Source: Hirudo medicinalis (taxonomy: Eukaryota; Annelida; Clitellata; Hirudinida; Hirudinidae). Taken from it: a DNA stretch of 25,000 nt. The translations under genes were made by a program, and so were the position numbers. The notes under the pieces are model-generated. The model worked only from the letters and a program-made list of their open reading frames with translations. It searched no databases and was not told the DNA's origin. Shown in pieces: positions 19,700 through 25,000 of this stretch; position 1 is the first letter of the stretch; each line of letters begins with the position of its first letter. The stretch lies in contig MPNW01001448.1 of NCBI GenBank assembly GCA_011800805.1, positions 1 through 25,000 of the forward strand, in the 5' to 3' direction.

Positions 19700-20510
19700 G
19701 TACATATCTACAACGTCCAGTCCGGGATCGAAGTTTGTCGACGACAGATCCAACTGCAGCACTTTCTTGGATTTCTCTGGAACCTTCTGGTGCTCTGAAG
19801 TCCACATGAATTTGTCCTCCCTTTCTAGATCATCCGATCAGTCTCTCCTCGCACTCATCTCAGGTACGAAAGAGTAGTAGCTGCCTAATCGTGCCTAAGA
19901 ACGACTTCAGCTGCTTTGGCTCCTTAGGCGCCGTCCTCTCGACAATAGCTTGAATTTTCTCAGGGTCTGGTCGACGGCCATCTCTTGAAGCCCCAAGAAG
20001 ATTTCCATTTTTACGAAGGAACACTTCTCCATCCCGATGCAAAATCCACATTAAGGGATTTGTGAAAACAAAGCCTGGACATTGTCGTTGTGTTCCTTCA
20101 TAGCTTAGGTCCAGTCACAGTGGCATCATCTAAATATGCTGCACAAACTTCAAGTCCTGTGAACATCTGATCCACGACTTGTTGGAAAATGCCGGGTGCA
20201 CATTCGACTCAGATGGGTATTCTGGTACTGGAGGCCTTTGTGAGTGTTGATTATCACCAGTTTCTTCGAGTCATCTTCGACTTCCATCTGCAGCTATGCT
20301 TAAACTAAGTCGATCTGAGTGAACCATGCTCCTCGGTTCTGACGGGCAAAGATTTCATCGGGTGTCGGCAGAGGATGTCAGTTCATTTCTAACGCTTCGT
20401 TGAGTCCTGTCTTGAAATCAGTGCAGATCCTGACCGATCCATTCTTCTTTGCAACTGCAACGATCAGTTCAGCCCAAGGTGCTCGAGGACAACAAGCATT
20501 TTTGGTTGCG
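19700..20510 (-). mobile_element. Decayed Ty3/gypsy-type retrotransposon pol fragment (RT to start of RNase H)
   Basis: On the minus strand, conserved reverse transcriptase blocks appear in order but in several frames. VRICTDF is at 20414-20434, WFTQIDL at 20306-20326 and the catalytic YLDD at 20125-20136. PDPEKIQ with LKSFLG (connection region, about 19900-19970) follows, then WTSEHQK...FDPGLDVV (about 19708-19805), where RNase H begins. Stops at 20378-20380, 20300-20302 and 20294-20296 and several frameshifts show it is dead. The pattern resembles gypsy elements related to the nematode K02A2.6 type. Protease, integrase and LTRs were not recognised, so it is a fragment. Confidence 0.85.
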
Positions 20511-21152
20511 TCTATACGTTTACATAACGTTTCCTAAATTCCATCCGTTGCTAACGTTTAAGCCCCCCCTGACACTCATGTTTATGGCACTCTAAGAATG
20601 AATATATTATTATTATATTATCATTATTAGTCTCAATAATCATCGGGGCTTCAGGATTAGTATTGATTAAAGATTGTCACTAGCGGGGATTGAAACGGGC
20701 ACTTGTTGAAATTGTTGTCTTGTGCTTATGTTGTTGAGTTCGTATCTTTTGTTTTTCTCAACTCGTAAGAAAAATCAAACTGCAGCAGCAAGCCTCCAGT
20801 AACGGAAAAAAGGATTTACTCAGATCACCGAGAGGTACTCAGTCTGAACGCGAAGGCAGACTGCACGACCGCGACCAAGGCCATTGAAATCGACATCAAC
20901 TCGGCGGCAAAAGTTATGAGGTGCCCGTTAGTCCGGCTTAGCGGATACTACAAGAGACATTGGAACGATCATCGGGGCCTTCTCAGGCACAAGGAGGGGT
21001 GACCGTCGTATGGAAGGCGACGACCAAAATATCAGAGATTAAAGATCGTCCCAAAGCAATGTTCCTTTCTGGTGATGTGAAAGGTGGAAAAATGGTTGCC
21101 ATTAATTTTGTTGGAGCGTAGTTCCCACTCGAGTTGAGAACAATTACTGAGT
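20511..21152. other. Unassigned segment with one short open frame
   Basis: Includes a 77-codon + strand open stretch (20769-20999) without an initiating ATG and a (TTA)n patch near 20605-20640. No domain was recognised. The 20770-21010 part is locally GC-richer than its surroundings and may be old transposon sequence. Confidence 0.35.
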
Positions 21153-21225
21153 TTGTGGAATGTCTTAGGGGTATGATTCTCGCTTGGGTTGCGAGAGGTC
21201 CCGGGTCCATGCCCCAGACGAGCCC
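21153..21225 (+). pseudogene. tRNA-Pro-like sequence (tRNA pseudogene or SINE head)
   Basis: The stretch gtcttaggggtatgattctcgc, the anticodon arm CTCGC-TTGGGTT-GCGAG (anticodon GGG, proline) and a T arm ccggg...cccag followed by ACGAGCC closely match animal tRNA-Pro. The 5' acceptor strand that should read GGCTCGT is replaced by unrelated sequence, the T stem has one mismatch and the B box is altered. It is unlikely to be a functional tRNA. No CCA end or SINE tail was recognised after it. Confidence 0.6.
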
Positions 21226-21417
21226 CCACGACATTTTGGTGCAGTCGACAGGATCGGGATCGTCTATCAAGATTATAGATCGAAGGAGAAATTTAGAGCA
21301 GAGTCTGTCATATCGTCAGCCAGTTCAGGGGAAGATCGCATCAGAGAGGAGTCGGGACTATTATCAGTGAGAGTATCCATTTGCGTCGGTTGCCCTTTAG
21401 TTATAAATTCGTAGTTC

Positions 21418-21837
21418 ATGATGGCCGAAGTCGGTTTAGAGATATCAACAGAGACTTATAATGAGGGTTATGAATCGTTAGAGAGCCCCAACCCAGAGGT
21501 CGGTGACAAAAGGAGAGAATCGTGAGATTGTGAAGCGAGGAGGAGGGAATTGTGCAAAGATATATCGAGGGAGCGATATTCGGAAGACAAAGAGACGAAA
21601 GAGCCTATAGACTCAATGAGCAGGAACAGACGTGCTCTCACACTGGAGACTGAACGTAAAAAAATTTCCAAAGATGTCCAACTTGTCAAAAAATTAATGG
21701 CAGCACTGGTGACCAGCATGCTGAGTGAATGCACATCTTCAACGCGTGGTGTTTTGCTGACCGACAGACGATTCGTTTATTCATCTCTTATTGGCAGGCT
21801 ATCATCACCACCAGCAATATATCTGATGACAATTTGA
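21418..21837 (+). pseudogene. Broken 139-codon charged reading frame, function unknown
   Basis: ATG-ATG at 21418 (A at -3 of the second ATG, G at +4) opens a frame that runs to 21837 with a single internal TGA at 21523-21525. The product would be rich in Glu, Lys, Arg and Ser, with SRNRRALTLETERKKISKD in its middle and a less charged C-terminal third. I recognise no family. Its place among transposon debris suggests a decayed gag-like or host gene fragment, but purine-rich DNA alone could also keep this frame open. Confidence 0.3.
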
Positions 21838-22203
21838 CCAAGTACAAAGTTTACTGGGGTCATCTCAACGATATGAAATAACAAGAAACGAGGTCAAATT
21901 TATTTACGTTTGGCCGAAGCCTTTTGTTACTCATTCAGCAGAACAAGACGCGAGTTATTCGTACCAGTCTCCGTCTTGTTTAATTGCTTTACAAGTTTAT
22001 TTCAATTCTCCAAATTCGACTTTTAATAATTTACGCGAAATAAATCGTCACGAAAACTACCGATAGCATTTCGTCGCATTGAGATTGCATTTGCGGTGTC
22101 GACAACTCCGCATTATAAAGGGAGAATCGTTAAAGAAATTATGAAGTGCTGTCATCACACCTCATCATTTGTGGGGATTACATAAAGAACACCTCAAAAT
22201 ATT

Positions 22204-22569
22204 ATGCCAAGTATATCAAGGTTTGTCCTCACAACTTTGATATTTTTTGTCTTTGGATTGAAATGGCTTTATTTAGAAATAAATACATGTGATTTTTTAT
22301 TGAAGGAATGCACAAGCTTGGCATCAATATGCGGAGTGAAAGCTCCAATGCTTTTGTTGTACAAAAAGAGGGAAGTTCATTCTGCTGTCATTGCAATGAC
22401 TGCTAATGGAGCAGTTAATGCCAATGTGACTAAATCAGAGGAAATTCAATTTCTAAATGACCTTACAGATGTTAGTGGGAATGACAGTCATTTAAATAAT
22501 AAATTAATTATTAACTTAGTCATTAACTTCCCAAGAACAAGCTATTTTTATCCTAATCGAGTTGATTAA
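22204..22569 (+). CDS. Possible 121-aa protein with hydrophobic N terminus, unknown
   Basis: Uninterrupted ATG-to-TAA frame. Residues 1-25 are hydrophobic (RFVLTTLIFFVFGLKWLY), compatible with a signal or membrane segment. The rest is mixed, with CDFLLKECTSLASICGVKAP and an Asn-rich end. There is no recognised domain, and no splice or poly(A) signal was tied to it. Codon use is AT-rich like the surrounding DNA. A chance frame of this length is possible in a window of this size. Confidence 0.2.
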   Translation: MPSISRFVLTTLIFFVFGLKWLYLEINTCDFLLKECTSLASICGVKAPMLLLYKKREVHSAVIAMTANGAVNANVTKSEEIQFLNDLTDVSGNDSHLNNKLIINLVINFPRTSYFYPNRVD

Positions 22570-22681
22570 ACAGAGTTCTGGTACCAAAGATGACTTATGT
22601 TGCTGCTCGACTCAAGTGCATTTTGGCAGAAGATAGAAGAGGTAGTTTTTTGAGGATAGAGTTTTGAAGGACTATGATTGA

Positions 22682-22975
22682 TGCATCATAGCTCAAGCCC
22701 AAGGAGTATGGTGTGAACAACTATCAAAAATCACCTCACTCACACCACAATTCCTCTCATCAGCTCAAACTATTCCAAGAACCCGAGGCCACAACCACAA
22801 ATCGACAACCAGCAAATTCCGACGCGAGACCTCAAAACGCTTCTTTTGCAACCGTGTCGTAAAACCATGGAACTCTTTACAGGCCGATATCGTAAACTCT
22901 ACGACCCTAACCCGATTCAACTCTGCAATTCAGCAACTAAACTTCGACCAATACCTTAGATTTAAAGAACTTTAA
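22682..22975 (+). mobile_element. 3' end of a LINE reverse transcriptase ORF (5'-truncated)
   Basis: A 97-codon frame ending in TAA at 22973-22975. Its C-terminal part, PRTRGHNHKS...KRFFCNRVVKPWNSL...TLTRFNSAIQQL, has the characteristic end of Jockey/CR1-like non-LTR reverse transcriptases (TRGH, then F-F-x-x-R-V-V-x-x-W-N-S-L, then L-x-x-F). Upstream of 22682 the frame meets a stop and homology fades, as expected for a 5'-truncated copy. The catalytic RT domain is absent. It may extend as 3'UTR to about 23120, where AATAAA (23111-23116) occurs. Confidence 0.75.
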
Positions 22976-25000
22976 GATGACTTGTTTCTTGAAACAAATT
23001 AATTTCTAAGCCTTTTTGTCTGGCTGTTGCTTGAATATTATTTTCGTTTACATTTTATTGCTTGGTCATGTGAGCGGTTAAAAGCCCTTCGACCTCGTGT
23101 GAATTATAAAAATAAAACCTATACCAAGGAGCATATTAATTGCTGGTCGCTTGTTAATTTGTTGTAATCATTGTAACAACGTTGTTGTTTATGTTTACAT
23201 TTAGTGCAGGGAACCCTGAAGTATCTAGTGCCAGGAAGGGTAAATGCAGTTTGTATTGTGACGGTTATCGACGGTAGACTTTATCGATAGTTTAACTTAA
23301 TTGTCACGAGTCATGCAAATTCTAAATACCACTTTCAGGATCGGTAGCCTGAAAAAATGTAAAATGTCGGTTTAAGTGCACGAACATTCACTGGGTGATC
23401 AACAATGATCTGAGATTGATGAATGTGAAGATCCTTTCCCCTCGAATCACGAAAGTAATGTTTCCCGAAGAGGAAGATACCCGCCCAGAAGATTTTCGAG
23501 CCTCCCGACATTTACTCGAAAAACGACCTGGGCGGCCACAAAGGTGGAGCTCCAAAGATTTCTCAACTCATAAGAAACTTCAAATGGCAACAGGGGTCAT
23601 AAGTAAGCCAGAGGAATAGCTAGGGAGGGCAATGGGGTACATATGTCCCCGGGTGCAAAAATGAGGCTTACAAAATTACATTAGTGGAGCCGATGACTTC
23701 GAAGAAATGAACGTTTTTGCTTGTTCTTTTTGTAGCCCTCCAATCGACGATAACAGAAAAGTTGAAGGCTGTTGAAGAGCAGCGAAAAGACTTAAGTTAA
23801 GGTTAAGTTTAATATATGAAGCGTTTTATTCTTCGTTATCGTTCCATCAGAGTGTTCTACCATCTGGAGTAAAGTACCTGATTGATTCATGCGACAACAG
23901 CGAACGTGGGTCGTTGATGCTCGTCAATCTTCAGAAGGAAGAACAGACATTAGACTGGCTCAAATGGAACAAAAATCTCTTATTACTTTCAAGTAAAAAA
24001 GACTTTCTCTAGCAAAGGCTTTGGAGCAAAAAAACTTGTTCAAGGTGAGAGTATTCAGATTGTTCAGATTTGTTTTGATTTGTTGCAGCATCCTTGGTTG
24101 TTTGGCTGCTTGCAGACAATATTCAGACAAGAAAATGCATGTGGAATGCAGATTTTGATGCATACATTTGTAATCTGTTTTGCAGTAGTGACGTGCCATT
24201 CTGTTATTGCAAACTCTTTCAGGTTTAGACTTTGAACTCAATTTTTTATATATTTAAGTTATACATAGATTTACTATAATTTTACAAATGCATATCACCA
24301 TTCTACTCTGGCGTCTCAACAATGGAATTTCCCTATTGACCAATCATGTTTCAGCGTTGATATTAATTATTCATTCAGGTTACAATAAAAAAAGTCACGG
24401 GCGAGACGCCAATTTTATAGTTCGCTCCCGGGCGAAAAATATCATAACTACGCCGCCTCTGATGGCGTCGTCACCCTACATAGCTTCCTATCAAATAATA
24501 AAAATTCTAAAATGCTGTCGCCCTGACACTCACGGAACCTATTGGGTTCAAATTAAAAGGGCGTCGACCCTATCAGTTACAGAAAGGATTCGTAAAAAAA
24601 GATCCGTTTAAAATAAAAATAAAACAAGAAAAGGCCTCGCTTTCACCTAGAAAATACTAACAACTACCTTGTCCCTAACGTTCTCGATTGTTCTTCCCGA
24701 TGTTGGTTCACGATGTCGATTTGGCCAGAAAAATTGGGCATAACCCTCAAATGACTTGAGACATCCTAACTTTTAACAAAAATATTTATTCCATTTGAAG
24801 ATTCGACGACATTAAACGACTAATTCGGACCATAGCCCCGCCACGACCCGACTGCCTCTCGACAAGCCCAACTCGCAGAAGCCAGGATAACAGCAGTAGC
24901 GGATATAATAATTTAACAAAGAATGAATGTTAATTAAGTTTTTAACAGTTAAATTTTTTTAAAATTTTTAATTTGTGATATCCGCCAATAAGTTGTTTAA
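22976..25000. other. Right flank, no gene identified
   Basis: Starts with the probable LINE 3'UTR. Frames at 23395-23619 (contains KRPGRPQRW), 23960-24241 (minus) and 24288-24611 show no family I recognise. An 8-bp inverted repeat, GCGGATAT (24899-24906) and ATATCCGC (24978-24985), encloses 71 bp of AT-rich DNA. It could be a tiny terminal-inverted-repeat remnant or chance. Confidence 0.4.

Noticed and set aside
23395..23619. Frame containing KRPGRPQRW, like an AT-hook
   Set aside because: Single weak motif match, poor start (GTG), no other support.
24899..24985. MITE bounded by GCGGATAT / ATATCCGC
   Set aside because: Arms of 8 bp separated by AT-rich DNA can arise by chance; no clear target duplication.
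1..25000. CRISPR array, bacterial operon or prophage
   Set aside because: The tandem repeats have no unique spacers of regular length, and introns, poly(A) signal, SINE and LINE remnants show the DNA is eukaryotic.

Overview
The window looks like nuclear DNA of a bilaterian invertebrate. It has a spliced gene with canonical GT..AG introns, a protocadherin with animal-specific tail motifs, a tRNA-derived SINE, relics of a LINE and a Ty3/gypsy element, and introns packed with ATT, ATG and ATGG microsatellites. The sequence does not fix the phylum. Single N characters at 8665 and 14603, both beside simple repeats, look like assembly joins.

The only confident protein gene is a + strand protocadherin in four coding exons: 2850-3107, 3540-5960, 11383-11617 and 14791-15488. 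I joined them by hand; all three junctions keep the frame (phases 0, 0 and 1). The model gives 1203 residues: signal peptide, seven cadherin (EC) repeats, one membrane helix and a tail of about 357 residues. The tail has a DSGRG segment like the CM2 motif and a KHVTF segment like the PP1-binding CM3 motif of delta-1 protocadherins. The 3'UTR ends near an AATAAA at 15951. No core promoter or upstream noncoding exon could be identified.

Layout: 1-2849 is AT-rich flank with an 18-bp minisatellite and a 90-bp tandem duplication. 2850-15975 is the protocadherin. Intron 1 (432 bp) holds a SINE on the minus strand. Intron 2 (5.4 kb) and intron 3 (3.2 kb) are largely microsatellite arrays of both orientations, with small islands of complex sequence. 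15980-16640 is AT-rich with (TTA)n arrays. 16640-25000 has few microsatellites and instead holds mobile-element debris: a broken Ty3/gypsy pol fragment (about 19700-20510, minus), a tRNA-Pro-like sequence (21153-21225), a broken charged reading frame (21418-21837) and the 3' end of a LINE reverse transcriptase (22682-22975).

The best candidates for new biology lie in how the protocadherin tail is made. Exon 3, which carries the CM2-like motif, is a short exon between two introns that contain mutually complementary simple repeats, and skipping it would open a different 60-residue tail. No complete undescribed multi-gene system was found.
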